From the NCBI RefSeq assembly GCF_035046485.1, contig NC_085136.1, forward strand, positions 83,655,734 through 83,719,733: 64,000 bases of DNA. Reading direction: 5' to 3'. This stretch comes from Aedes albopictus. Taxonomy: Eukaryota > Arthropoda > Insecta > Diptera > Culicidae. Within the stretch, counting starts at the first letter, position 1, and each line of letters starts with the position of its first letter. Below the pieces are notes generated by a model, which saw only the letters and a program-made list of their open reading frames with translations, was not told the origin of the DNA and did not search any database. The position numbers were made by a program, and so were the translations under genes. Below, one piece after another: positions 23,378 through 34,429 of this stretch.

Positions 23378-24405
23378 TTAATGTGGTATTTGTTGGTTTA
23401 GCAGTGAAAACAACCGAAGAACAAGGTTTGCTATTACAACATGAAGTCATCGAACAAATGAAACATTCAACAAAAAGAAACGTTAATAGTTTGTAATTCA
23501 ATAACTTTGGGATGACAAATACTGCACTTGAAATTGTAGGTATGCATTCATTATTGAAATAATAAGACTTGTTATTTTCTAGGTGTTATTTATACTAAAT
23601 GTAGGTATTCGTTTTTGTTATTTTGCCTCTTATTACCACCTAATGAAGGACATATCAAGGTTTGGTAGTATTTAAGATAAATACCTTGATATGTTATTCA
23701 CTTGTTATTTTCTTCTGCTCGGGATATACGTGCAGTATTCAGTCTTTCCAAACGAACACCGAACTCGCCAAGTTCTGCTATATTCAAACTCCGTCTGTAC
23801 TCCGACTCGGTATTTAAACCGCAACACACAAATCTGTACCTAGTACGAACACAAGTACGAACATATGTACAGTACACGTGTACGGTGCGAAACAAATTGG
23901 GAAGCGATCATACAAAAAAGAACTTTCACGAACGACGCTTGACAGATCGGCACGCTCGTTTATCAATCGGGTTTCATTTTCGGTTTGCGTTCGGTTCGAT
24001 TTTCGTTTCGTACTGCGGTACGTACTCAAGTTTTGTACTTGGTTACTCTTCGGTATGGAGTACGCTAGCATACACGGGTACTCCGATGTTTGGTGTTTGA
24101 TGTGCAACACAAGTGCGAGAAAACGTACAGAAGTTGAACATGAGTTGAGTTCGTGGGAAGACAGTCAGTATTGTTTGCCCTTATCTCAGTATTGCGCGCG
24201 ACCTCTGCGAATACCTCGTCATTGAAGTATAAATAATGTTTTTCCCCTACGAGCGGTTGGCCTTGGCCTACTCGAGGCCGGATCACAATGTCCGAGGCCA
24301 TACTGTCTCGTTCGTAAAGTCGTGTTTTTTTTTTGCGGAATAACGTCCAAAAGTTAGGACGCGTCATAATATCCTATGTGCCTTCTTTCCTTGGACTTCG
24401 AAACA
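23378..24405. other. Unassigned stretch with a small hairpin
   Basis: A short hairpin lies at about 23648-23692 (ACATATCAAGG pairing with CCTTGATATGT). 23700-24230 has overlapping frames on both strands without recognisable domains. Repeated TACG- and GTAC-containing words near 23830-24080 (GTACGAACA, AGTACGAAC) give a patchy repeat look. No function assigned. Confidence 0.35.
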
Positions 24406-24409
24406 CATC

Positions 24410-25420
24410 TGTATGTTTGGACGTTATGTCTCGGAAAAATGCGCCATGAAGTCCTGGGACATTATGACCTCGGACGTTAGATACTGCGCCGGCCTACCCG
24501 CCCCTGATGTTGACGTAGTCGTTACTGTAGCGAACCGCCAGGTATGTGTAGTCATCATCTACCCTACGATCTTCTTGTTTGACCAGAACTATAAAAGGAA
24601 ATGTCGATGATCCACTCTGGTATTGAGGTCACCCACTAATACTACCGGCCTCCACTCTGGCAGCACGGTTGTTGTACATCCTAGTATCTGCGTGAACTGT
24701 TCGATCGACTAACGCAGAGGCGCGAAGCAGTTACAGATGAAGACCCCGTTGACTAGCCCGAAACTACGAAGCCCTCGTAAAAAGTAGACAATAATTCCAG
24801 TACAGGTTATGTATCCGTCATTTAAATCGTCACCATTTTTGCGTACCCATCTGCGACCCAGTTGCCATTACCGGTGGAGACTCGGTATGGATTCGCTATA
24901 ATGGCAATATCTGCCCCCCACTCAACGACTGCCGGAAACAGTAGTTGCTGGACTGTCTCACAGTGGTTCAGGTTCAGCTGAGTTGAGTTACTTGTGAGAT
25001 GTGGTGTGACTTGTCAGGTAGATATAGCTCTTCTGAAGGCCGGGAACCTTGGGCCTCTCGTTGGGTGCTTACTGTTTGCGGATTTTCTGGAACAAATCGA
25101 ACATTTAGGAGAATTCGTGCAGCCTTGTGCCTTGTGTGTTATGGCGTTATGGTCTACACAGCATGCTCCTTTCAGGGCCTTTACAGTCCCATGACCTGTG
25201 TCCTGGTTTCAGACAACTGGAGCAAGCCTACGGTGGCTCGTGTATGGTCAGTTGGCATACTGACAAGTCCAGTGATCTTGCTTAGATTTTTGACAATCGA
25301 AGCCGCTTCTACGATAAGGTATCAGGTAAGAAATAAGCATTTCAACAAGCCGTATTTCAGCATTATATCTACATTCCGCCTTCTTACTACTCTATTATGC
25401 AGTTTAACTGTTACTGTTGT
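24410..25420 (-). pseudogene. LOA-like LINE fragment: end of ORF1 (zinc knuckles) and start of endonuclease
   Basis: Minus strand, from about 25420 down: a degenerate ORF1 end with a cysteine-rich block (C-T-N-S-P-K-C-S-I-C and H-x-T-R-G-P-R, about 25040-25120), as in the retroviral-type zinc knuckles of LOA/R1-group ORF1. Next comes an endonuclease start (LNLNHCE, then DIAIIANPYR and GNWVADGYAK, about 24820-24980) and a later GDLN-containing block (about 24620). Stops and frame changes interrupt it. LOA-clade elements such as Lian are known from Aedes; I infer that group by motif resemblance. Confidence 0.6.
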
Positions 25421-25503
25421 GGTGATTTAGCATGTTTGTAAAACTGGCAACACTGGTGCTCTACCCCTGAAGCTGTAGGGATTAGTTTATTGTTGGTTGA
25501 GGA

Positions 25504-25673
25504 CAAGGGAGCGACACTAGTTTTGCCAAGCCAAAAAATCCCAAAAAAAAGTCGAAAAAAAAGACGAAAAAACCGGTAAAACCCGCTAAACTTTTGCGGG
25601 TATTAGCGACTTTTTTGCTATTTTTCAGCTTTTTTGAGGTTTTTTGGCTTGACAAAACTAGTGTCGCTCCCCC
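25504..25673. mobile_element. 170-bp MITE with 10-bp target duplication (Mutator-like?)
   Basis: Inverted ends around GGGAGCGACACTAGTTTTG, extending to CAAGCCAAAAAA on the left and its mirror on the right. TGGTTGAGGA is present at 25494-25503 and 25674-25683. A 9-11 bp duplication is typical of Mutator-like elements, so that superfamily is the best guess. Non-coding. Confidence 0.8.
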
Positions 25674-25888
25674 TGGTTGAGGAGGTAAACCGTTCACAGT
25701 GCACGGAGTGAGATACCAAATTGTTTGTAAAGTAACTTTAGATGTAAGCATAAATGCATTTAACTGAAATAATAAAAATGAATTTTAGCATTGAAGCTGC
25801 AACCACGAAGCTGCTCTCGATAGTTGGTTTGTCATTGGCATTAGCATTTGGGTCATTCCATAAGAAGTGACCGAGAAAAAGTGGAAAC

Positions 25889-26292
25889 GTGTTATCGACC
25901 ATCACGGATTTTGACCAAATTTTGTTGGAATGCTTGTGAAAATGGAGGAAGAAAAATCTAAATTTTGTTGCTGATCGGATCACCCCTCGGTCCGTGGCAG
26001 CACCCATCGTCTTTACCAATACAAGAAAAATCAAAGTTTTCCCTTCCTTTTCTTAATTTATAGCTTTAAAACTACAACATGTACACATTTTTACCTTCGG
26101 TTGTTTTGAACAAAATTGTTGGATGAAAAAATTAAGAAAAGGAAGGGAAAACTTTGATTTTTCTTGTATTGACAGAGACGAGCGGTGCTGCCACGGGACG
26201 AGGGGTGATCCGTTCGGCACCAAAATTTGGATGTTTTCTTTTTCCAAACATTCCAACAAAATTTGGTCAAAATCCGTGATGGTCGATAACAC
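25889..26292. mobile_element. Foldback MITE with ~170-bp arms
   Basis: The left arm starting GTGTTATCGACCATCACGG and the right arm ending in its mirror share long blocks, including GGATTTTGACCAAATTTTGT and AAGAAAAATCAAAGTTTTCC. The central spacer is about 65 bp. Small frames within the arms mirror each other and are not genes. No clear duplication. Confidence 0.75.
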
Positions 26293-26372
26293 TCGGTGTG
26301 TAGACTTGATGTTTTTTTTTTCCTTCTAAACCATAGGGGGATAATCTGCTCAACAGACACCCTAACAGAAGG

Positions 26373-27390
26373 TTAGGGTAGTGTAGGTCTGACAGGCGCG
26401 TTACCCCACGCCGGGCCGCCATACCTAAGTATGGACGTAGCTACACTAGCCAGAAGCTTGCGCTTACTGGCGTACACCGCAGAGCTATTGGACATCATCC
26501 GGGACAGTGCCGCAATAGCTGTGGAGGCTCTTTTACAGGCATAATCGACGTGGCTACCGAAGGTAAGCTTAACGTCGATCATCACGCCCAAGTGTTTGAC
26601 GGAGCGCTTTGACAGGATAGTACAGTCTCCTACACTGATCTCCATCTGCTGCTCCGACTTCAGGTTGTTAACAACCGTCACCTCTGTCTTGTGGTGAGCC
26701 AGCTCCAGTTTCCTGGACCGCATCCACGCCTCCACAACCTTGATCGAGTGGTTGGTAGTCAACTTTACCTCCTCGATCGTTTCACCGTAGACTTCGAGCG
26801 TATTGTCGTCGGCAAATCCGACAATCACCACTCCCACTGGATTCTCTAACCTCAACACCTCGTCGTACATGACATTCCATAACACCGGACCCAGGATGGA
26901 ACCTTGTCTTATGGAACATCTGTGTACACTTGATGTGGAACGACCCATTTGCATTAGCATTATGCGTAGGTGTTACAGTCCTAGAACGCTGTTACGATGG
27001 GAGGTTTGCTGGTACAGAATCTCCCAAAAAATGACCACGTGGTTTATGGACAGCCCCTTAAGAGTAACCCTTCTCAGCTTTCCTGGACGCCTGATTGGGA
27101 TCCGATTGACCTATTATACTGCCCGTCTTGCCTGTTTGCTTCTCATCTGACGACTGCCTTACTCGCATTTGTGGTTGCTTGTCATAAGCAATTGCATCCG
27201 CCACTCTTTTGGGGCTACCCGCGAACGGCCTCCGTCTGGGTTCTGAAGTCTATTTTCAACTTCACGGGTTTTGCCACTGTCGCAGCTGCCATGAGTTTCT
27301 CATGGTCCTGCTTGGCTGCCATTATTGACTTACGAATTCTCATCAGGACCTGCTTGAGATCTGATGTTTGAGATGTTTGAGAGTTCGACT
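26373..27390 (-). pseudogene. LOA-like LINE: reverse-transcriptase palm plus ORF1 remnant
   Basis: The minus frame 26373-26960 (195 codons) has the RT order RQGSILGPVLWN, then VGFADDNTL with the catalytic FADD at 26805-26816, then KLELAHHKTEV, HLGVMID and ILRYGGPAW. This is RT domains 4-7 of an R1/LOA-group non-LTR element. Upstream (about 27190-27390 on this strand) an ORF1-like block DLKQVLMRIRKSIMAAKQ is readable, so the part between ORF1 and the RT palm is deleted or scrambled. The copy is truncated on both sides of the palm and inactive. Confidence 0.8.
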
Positions 27391-27589
27391 GTTTGGGTAT
27401 AGTATAACGATTGATGGGAGTTTGGCTTTGCAGTCAACAGTTCTCTAGAACGATCATTTAGGACTTGTTTCTACGTTTCGGCAATTTTCGGTGTCTTCTT
27501 CAGGGGAACTGGGAGGAAGGGTTTATGTTTGTACAATAGGCTAAAATATAAACGACTCATAGCAAAGTGATCATTTTCCATACCAAAAT

Positions 27590-28400
27590 CAGAAATTGCC
27601 AATAAAGAAGTAAGGGTGGGAGCAATAACAAACTATAAAATATCCATAAACAAATCAAAAAGTGCATAAATAAATCAAAATTTCCCATAAATAATTGATT
27701 TTCGAGCAATAAAAAATGTCGCTATTTCCACAAATAACTCAAAAATTGCAATAAATAGCTACATTTTTTCCACCAAAATAGTTTAAATTTTCCATAAATA
27801 AATCTGATTTTTCCATAAATGATTTAAAATTCTCAATTGAAAAACATGAAAAAAGCAATTGAAAATTTAGCAATAAATACGAAACAATGAGTAATGTAAA
27901 AGTTTTGGCCGAGCCATGCGGCGAAACCGCATAGAAGATTAAGGAACTGAGGCGGCAGAAGGCCGCCGAAGTTTCCGAAATCCGACGCATCGTAACTGTG
28001 TCGATTCGGATCTAGGCAATCCACAGATCCAAGAATTTGCCCGGTAGAATGCGAACAGACATGTTATCCCTTTCTTAAGTCCGACGAGCGTTAGCGAGTT
28101 CGGACAGCAAACGATTGTCTGTTAAATTGCACACATAGATTCAGTCTTCTATCATAATAGTTCTGTGATGCAGTATGTTCGAAATTTTTTGTTGGAAAAA
28201 ATGTAGTTTTTCATTGCAATTGTTGATTTATTTGTGGAAATTCTTGCATTTTTTATTGCTCGAAAATCAATTATTTATGGAAAGTTTTGATTTATTTATG
28301 CGCCTTTTGATTTGTTTATGGAACTTTTATTATTTATTATTGCTTCCACCCCTATTTATTTATTGGCAATTTTCGAACTATTTATGGAAACTTTTTAATT
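27590..28400. mobile_element. Inverted-repeat element with ~230-bp AT-rich arms
   Basis: Left arm (about 27590-27830) and right arm (about 28175-28400) are mirror images, sharing ATAAATAATTGATTTTCGAG and AAAATTTCC/TTTTGATTTATTTATG blocks. The non-mirrored centre (27890-28170) has higher GC with hairpins such as GGCGGCAGAAGGCCGCC and TCCGACGAGCGTTAGCGAG. The outer ends could not be fixed. Non-coding; the superfamily is not clear. Confidence 0.6.
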
Positions 28401-28730
28401 TATCATGGGGCGTTTAATTGGCTGCCTTGTACAATATCCCGGGAGCGATCGCGTCGTGTACTGAGTACACGTACCATGAAAAAAACACACTTGTGGTACA
28501 CAGTGTATGCGTGGTGCCGCTGAGGGTAGCCGAAGACGCGACTGCTCGAGGGATATCTTAGAATCCCTAATAGTGTTGTCGTATTATGATGTGGTAGATT
28601 CAACATATGCTGTGTAATTTTGGGATTTTCTGTAATAACGGAAATTATTACCTGTTGGCGCTTGACTTATATTCGTTTTTGTGTTAGATTTGTCCATTTA
28701 CGTTTTATAATCACTGTTTTAATTATGGAG
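28401..28730. other. Unassigned stretch
   Basis: Mixed composition, no domain and no terminal repeats found. It contains GTACACAGTGTATGCGTGGTG-like words without a matching copy. Confidence 0.35.
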
Positions 28731-28731
28731 C

Positions 28732-28896
28732 GGACCTGGTGTGGTTGTTAGAACACTTGACTATCACGCCGAGGACCTGGGATCGAATCCCACTGCCCAC
28801 ATACCCACAAAATGTGGATTCTTCCTTCGGAAGGGAAGTAAAACGTGGGTCCCGAGATGAACTAGCCTAGAGTTAAAAATCTCGTTAATACAGGCT
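28732..28896 (+). mobile_element. tRNA-derived SINE, type B, near full-length
   Basis: Head with A-box-like TGGTGTGGTTGTTAGA and B box GGATCGAATCC spaced as in a tRNA, followed by CTTCCTTCGGAAGGGAAG, GTGGGTCCCGAGATGAACTA and the terminal AAAAATCTCGTTAATACAG. The same 3' part occurs with a tail and duplication at 5974-6101, which fixes where the 3' end lies. The tail is missing here. Confidence 0.8.
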
Positions 28897-29299
28897 TTTT
28901 TCTTCAACTGAAGAGTTATTTTTATAGGATAGGATGTGTGTATGGTTTGAGTCTTGACTATTTTCATGGTTATGCGATATTTTCGTGGAATAATAGGTAC
29001 GAGATTTGATTGTGTGCAAAATAGCTACGTACGTTGGGTTCAGTCCTTGTGTGTCTACTCTTCTGTTTACGGTGTTTTGGGTATTGTATATGTTGCATAT
29101 CTCTTAAAAGCCTAACGTGCTTGTGTTGGTACTTCTGTTTATAATTTTAGTCTTGTCAAGATTAAACTTGTGTTGGTAGTCGATACTGTGCTGTTTTACA
29201 CTTGAGCTCTTCAATTTGCATGCAATTCTTTTCCACATGTTGGAGATTGCTGTCCAGTTTTTTCATGCGTGTTTTGTGTCCTAATAGCAAAGATGATTA

Positions 29300-30844
29300 G
29301 GGGAAGGTGGGGTAATATGCACCCCCTAAGCAAACGTGGCCCTATAGCTAAGATTAAGATGATTTTATGGGTGTCTTGCGTTTTGAAAGTTAGTTTACTT
29401 ATTTTACTAAGAGGCGCCAACTTTTGGTCCGCGTGATATCAATTTTATCGAATCAAATTAACAATTTAAAAAAGTGTTACGTTTTGGGTGCTAAAAAACT
29501 GTTGGGGGCAAAACGCACCTTGAGGTGGGGCAATACGACCTTTGGCATTTTCCGCTTTGAATTCTAATGAAATACCGAGCGGCTCCATCTTATTATTTAC
29601 GGCAGCAAATGGAAGGGTTAGGAGGCGGATGATAGGTAATAGGATGATTCCATATAATCAGCGCGCAATTGCTTAAATTGCGTGCGCTTCAAATTAGACA
29701 ATCTTTCCAAATGTGGAAAATCATCGTTTTCCACGCTTTTCATTCGCATATTATAGGCATTCTTGGGTTTGTCCGGCTCAGTTTTAAGTCTAGTTTGCTT
29801 GAATCGAATGGAACTTCACTTATACAGGGTGTTAGGTTCCTGAGTGCAAACTTTTTAAAGGGTGATAGAGGACCATAAATGGTGAAAAAAATTGTTCTAC
29901 GCATATGGTCAAATCTCAACCGTTACGTAGTTATTGAACTCCCCATGTTTTTTACTCTTATTGCCTTAACTGGCTATAACTTTAAAATGGTCAAACTTAT
30001 CGCTGTTTTTTTTACCCTTATTCGAAAGATTATTGAATTTTCTAACAAATGGCATCTTTCAACCGATTGGTTAAGTTAAGTAACTAAGTTTTCTAGAGCA
30101 AATAGCCTTAAAGTTGTGTGTTTTAATTTGTTTTTGTCAATTATCTTTGAAAAATGCGTAATAAATTAAAAAATTTTCTTTGGCAAAGTTGTGGCCCCTG
30201 TTCCACTCTACAATTCGTTCTTTGACGGCAAACTTCTACCTCTTATCGTTTTCTTGTAATTTCGATTTAAACGTCGCATTTCAGATCATAAATTTGCAAT
30301 CGTCATGGTAAGCACCTTTTTGCGCCCTGTGCCGCACATTTAAATCAAAATTGCAAGAAAATGATAAAAGTAAGAAGTTTGGCATCAAAGAACGAATTGT
30401 AGAGTGAAACAGGGGCCACAACTTTGCCAAAGAAAGAATTTCAATTTATTACGCATTTTTCAAAGATAATTGACAAAAACAAATTAAAACACGCTATTTT
30501 TAGCAATTTTGCTCTAGAAAACTTAGTTATTTAACTTAACCAATCGGTTGAAAGATGCCATTTGATAGAAAATTCAATAATCTTTCGAATAAGGGTAAAA
30601 AAAACAGCGATAAGTTTGACCATTTTAAAGTTATAGCCAGCTAAGGCAATAAGAGTCAAAAACATGGGGAGTTCAATAACTACGTAACGGTTGAGATTTG
30701 ACCATATGCGTAGAACAATTTTTTTCACCATTTATGGTCCTCTATCACCCTTTAAAAAGTTTGCACTCATGAACCTAACACCCTGTATAATGAAATAGAG
30801 TGAGGGCGTTTTGCCCCGGAGGTGCGTATTACCCCAGGTTACCC
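29300..30844. mobile_element. TA-flanked GGGG-ended element, host of a nested MITE
   Basis: Left end GGGGAAGGTGGGGTAATATG matches the right end, reverse-complemented GGGTAACCTGGGGTAATACG, each followed by CACC. TA stands outside both (29298-29299, 30845-30846). Sub-terminal GGGGCAAAACGC blocks also mirror. Without the nested 961-bp element it is about 584 bp. No coding frame. Confidence 0.75.
29825..30785. mobile_element. Nested MITE with ~430-bp inverted arms
   Basis: Ends CAGGGTGTTAGGTTC and its mirror, with TATA (TA duplication) on both sides (29821-29824, 30786-30789). The arms are nearly identical: a 66-codon frame at 29879-30079 (plus) recurs at 30531-30731 (minus) with three residue changes. 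This is the palindrome, not a pair of genes. It could form a very long hairpin RNA if transcribed. Confidence 0.88.
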
Positions 30845-30977
30845 TAGAAGGAAAAAAATGACCGACTCTATTTTTTTCCATACACTCCCCCGGCGACACA
30901 CTGCTACACTACAAATGGCGGTATCGCGCGAGAATCGCAAAAATTATCGCTTTTGGATAGATCGAAGTTAGCGTGTA

Positions 30978-31356
30978 CACGGATCCGCCAAACTACCCAA
31001 AATTGAGTTCTTTTGACGCAATCCCATAGTTCCGCCCAATAAGCCAAATTTGAGTAAATCGATTAAACTCACACTAGGTAAATTGCCTTTACCTCCAGCA
31101 AAAAAATATACTTAAGAGTAGGTAAATTCAACCCAAGACCCCCCTCATTCAACCCAAATTTGAGTATACCTACATTTACTCAAAATTGGCTTATTGGGCT
31201 CAAGGACCTCCATTGGGTAGATGCATCTCTGTTTGTTTTTGACAACATCGGTGGGGGAAAGAGGGAAAACAACCTAATTTTGGGTAACTAGTTTATTCGA
31301 TATACTCAGCTTTGAGTAAAATCGACCCAAAAATTAGGTAGTTTGATTTCTCCGTG
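30978..31356. mobile_element. TA-flanked MITE, CACGGA ends
   Basis: The left end CACGGATCCGCCAAACTACC and the right end, reverse-complemented CACGGAGAAATCAAACTACC, lie next to TA on both sides (30976-30977, 31357-31358). A second inverted pair inside (CCCAATAAGCCAAATTTGAG near 31037 and its mirror near 31180) makes the structure doubly folded. Non-coding. Confidence 0.75.
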
Positions 31357-31358
31357 TA

Positions 31359-31700
31359 CCATATTGACGCTAAGTTTAAACACGCTAAAACAGCGCAACA
31401 CAAAATGGCGTCGAGTAAATCAGATTCAACTTTATTTGTGAATATTTTACTTCTAAAATGTTATTTAAATGTATGGCATGATTAAGTAGAATGATTAATA
31501 AACATTTTTTTCATTATTTTCGAATACATATGGGAATCATCACATGTATGGTTGCATTTTAACATCTTTCCAATATATATATATATTTTGAAGCGCATCC
31601 AGTACCGAAGGTAAACTACAAACATACAACATACAAAGACTTCAAACACTTTGACAACTTGATTTACACAAAAGATAATCACATTATACATGGCATGAAG
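31359..31700. other. Unassigned AT-rich spacer
   Basis: AT-rich with a short (AT)n run near 31572. No element or gene found. Confidence 0.4.
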
Positions 31701-31702
31701 TA

Positions 31703-32571
31703 GGGTAAGAAATCAAACTTTGAACTAGTCAAATTGTTATCTTAATTTGAACCATTTCGAAATTCATTAAAACGACGTACTTTTTAGGCAAATATTGTCC
31801 CCAAAAAGATGTTAAACAGCTTTCCGTAATATAACCTGATAACATGGACTTTGAAAGCGTTGAAAAAAGCGATTTTGTCATGGAAAACAGGCAATTGAAA
31901 AAACACTGTGATTTCACCCCATTTCCCCCAGGGAAAGCACATTTTCGGTGCACTCGTACAGCTCATGCATTGTATCACACGCAATATGTGAACACGTCAA
32001 ATGAAAGCTTATTTATTGTAGAATTGACCAACCGAATAATATTCCGCATTATTTCTCATAAAATTATCAAATTTAAGTAATTCTTACTTGGAGAATGTTA
32101 TCTTAAGTTGGTTGTTTTGTTTACGCTTGGGGGATGAAAAATTACAAATTTTGTTTCCAAGTTCCTGAAGAGTTTAGAACATTTTTAGTTGAAATTCCAC
32201 TGCCTAATGAAAAATAGTCATGGGAATAAGCAGATACATGTGTTTTTCTATTGTTCAGCACGAAATTGGCTGTTGTGGGAGATGCTCGAGCTGCTGCCAC
32301 CAGTAGTTCAAATTAAGATTAAAATTGGTTCAAATTATGATTACGATGGTTCAAATTAAGATTAAAATCACTGTTGACGAATAATCGAATTTTTCAATGA
32401 AATTCGGTGCAAATACAAACTTTTTACCACTTTACAGAAAGCTTATACCCGTGGTTTTCATGTACATAATATTTTGCCGTAGTAAATTATTTCCATGTGG
32501 GAGAAAAAATCACTCAAAATGTGCGCTACTTCGGAAAGCCGCAATTTGGTTCAACTTTTGATTACCTACCC
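31703..32571. mobile_element. TA-flanked GGGTA-ended element
   Basis: Left end GGGTAAGAAATCAAACTTTG, right end reverse-complemented GGGTAGGTAATCAAAAGTTG, TA outside both (31701-31702, 32572-32573). Near 32305-32370 the block GGTTCAAATTAAGATTAAAAT is repeated in tandem. No coding frame. Confidence 0.75.
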
Positions 32572-32578
32572 TAAACTA

Positions 32579-32757
32579 GGGTGACGATTGGTATTATCGG
32601 CAGCTTTGTTCTCTTCGTCATGGGGGGTTTTTGTGAAACTTGGTCGTATAACTCAGCTTGGTTGGGACGGATTTGAGGCCAACTCTGAGTTCAACAGCTT
32701 TCGAAAAAACCCCCCATGACGAAGAGAACAAAACTGCCAAAAATACACAATTTCCCC
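32579..32757. mobile_element. TA-flanked 179-bp palindromic MITE
   Basis: Arms share GGCAG(C/T)TTTGTTCTCTTCG and CATGGGGGGTTTTT in inverted orientation; the ends start GGG and sit next to TA (32577-32578, 32758-32759). Only six bases separate it from the previous element, so the two may be tandem insertions. Confidence 0.75.
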
Positions 32758-33032
32758 TATTTATGCATTGTCGAACAATGAAACATTCAAATCAAGCTGA
32801 ATTAATTTATAAATTTTGGCGATTACAATGTATTACCTTGCGCGTTACTGTGAGAAATTTGTGAAAAAAGATTAGCGTGCATTTGATTGTGCGTTTGTTT
32901 TGATTTTTGTTATATTAGTTGAACTTTGGCTCACCAGAGCGGCGCTATTCGTTTTGTACACATGCAAAAACGGCTACGCTCAAAAATGTGTTCGGTTTGC
33001 ACATTTTAAGTAAACCTCCACGCCGCTCAATG
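32758..33032. other. Unassigned spacer
   Basis: No gene or repeat recognised. Confidence 0.35.
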
Positions 33033-33217
33033 ACTGTGTTGGAAACACACATTTTTTTAAATTGCTCGTACGCTCACATGAGCATGTATTTTGCAATAAT
33101 TTCGACATGGCAACCTCACTGGGTTTATAAACCCCCTTCAAATACCGAAAAATATTGATATTTTGCAAAAATGTGAGCATACGGGCAATTTAAAAAAATG
33201 TGTGTTTCCAACACAGT
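33033..33217. mobile_element. 185-bp foldback MITE
   Basis: ACTGTGTTGGAAACACACAT at the left is mirrored at the right, and the pairing continues through the AAATTGC block and GCTCACAT/ATGTGAGC. The centre is about 80 bp. Its right end overlaps the start of the direct repeat that flanks the next SINE. Target duplication not identified. Confidence 0.75.
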
Positions 33218-33237
33218 CCCTGTGCGGCATGGGTGTA

Positions 33238-33927
33238 AAAAAAAACGATCAATTCTGACTATACATGTCAATGGTTGATCCTCCGTGATTGATCTGAACT
33301 GGTACCAATTGCACTGAGATCCAACTGAATAAGGGGCTGGGACATTCCACTTATTCTCAAAGTGCAATTTTAGCAGCTCATGCATATTTGATCAATAACG
33401 GCGCTGGCCAAGTCCTTATAGTCAGTTGGGAAGGGAAAGGAATGTTAGAGTGTACTGGTGGTTGCTACTAGAGACCGAGAGCACTCTGCGTCCCCACAAC
33501 CCGCACGGACTGGGGTATTTGTTAGACGGAAAGAATGGGAGATCTGGGAGTCACCGTTGGGTCGCTGATGCGATCCATGGATAGGGTTATTTATAGTGTT
33601 CGTGATAGATTGTTTGGTGAATAAGGTGAATAAGGTCAAGCGGCACAGCACGCTTTGGTTGCATAACTTATAGGCGTTATATATACACTGTGCTGTGAGT
33701 GGAAGTTGGAAGGGAGGGAAACGTTTTTTTTTTTCAATTCGTTTTTGTTTCTAGCGATGGCTATGATCATATGAATATACATGAGTTGTATATGTAGAGA
33801 AGAGAGAGCGAGAGAAAGTAGATAGAAAGATACAAAGTAGGATGAAAAGGACGGGCCAGGGATTGAACCCATGACCTTCTGCATACGAATCAGAAGCGGT
33901 AGCCACTAGACCACCAAGCCCGTTACC
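33238..33927 (-). mobile_element. SINE type F with a different 3' half, 23-bp direct repeats
   Basis: Minus strand: head ACGGGCTTGGTGGTCTAGTG with A box at 33903-33913 and B box GGGTTCAATCCC at 33859-33870, then the same pyrimidine-rich body and CACAGCACAGTG region as at 12067. The second half differs from that copy: no (CAAGCT)n tail, and a T run at the end. A 23-bp direct repeat beginning AGTCCCTGTGCGGCATGG stands at 33215-33237 and 33928-33950, so the whole unit inserted at once. The SINE family therefore comes with at least two 3' halves. Confidence 0.78.
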
Positions 33928-33950
33928 AGTCCCTGTGCGGCATGGGTGTA

Positions 33951-34240
33951 GATCAAAAATGAGAGTTTTTATTTTAGAGAGCATATCTTGTTCGTTGTCA
34001 TACCAATATAGCAGCATTGGCAGTTATTACTTGGGATATTGTATATGACAATATTGTTATTATCTTTTTTTTGCATCTTTTACATTTGTGTGCATATTTC
34101 TTACTGTGTGATGTTATCTTACTGCTATCATTATATGTGGGTAGTCATTGGCTATCAAGCATTCTGTCAGTTCAGGAAGGTATTGGGTTTCTCATTAATG
34201 TTTAGACTACTCTTCTGGAGGATCGACTGAGAGTTTTAAT
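33951..34240. other. Unassigned spacer
   Basis: AT-rich sequence without recognised features. It includes the left copy of the 12-bp direct repeat (34200-34211) discussed with the next element. Confidence 0.35.
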
Positions 34241-34423
34241 CTACGATTTAAACGGCTACGCAGTCTTGTAATTTGGGAAAACGAGGTTTATTATTTGCCC
34301 GACGTTTCGACACTGGGGTTTTTGTGTCATGAAGATGACACAAAACCCCAGTGTCGAAACGTCGGGCAAATAATAAACCTCGTTTTCCCAAATTACAAGA
34401 CTGCGTAGCCGTTTAAATCGTAG
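34241..34423. mobile_element. Near-perfect 183-bp palindrome with GTCGAAACGTCGGGC motif
   Basis: The two arms, beginning CTACGATTTAAACGGCTACG, are mirror images apart from one base in a T/A run next to the four-base centre (near 34332). GTTTAGACTACT occurs left (34200-34211) and right (34423-34434), a possible 12-bp target duplication of a slightly larger insert. Each arm carries a GACAC-loop-GTGTC stem followed by GAAACGTCGGGCAAATAA, a pattern also seen at 43250-43300 and reminiscent of Penelope-like retroelements. Such identity between arms implies recent formation or gene conversion. Confidence 0.75.
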
Positions 34424-34429
34424 TTTAGA

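Noticed and set aside
29879..30731. Two homologous 66-residue genes in opposite orientation
   Set aside because: They are the mirrored arms of one MITE; no start or splice signals and no recognisable domain.
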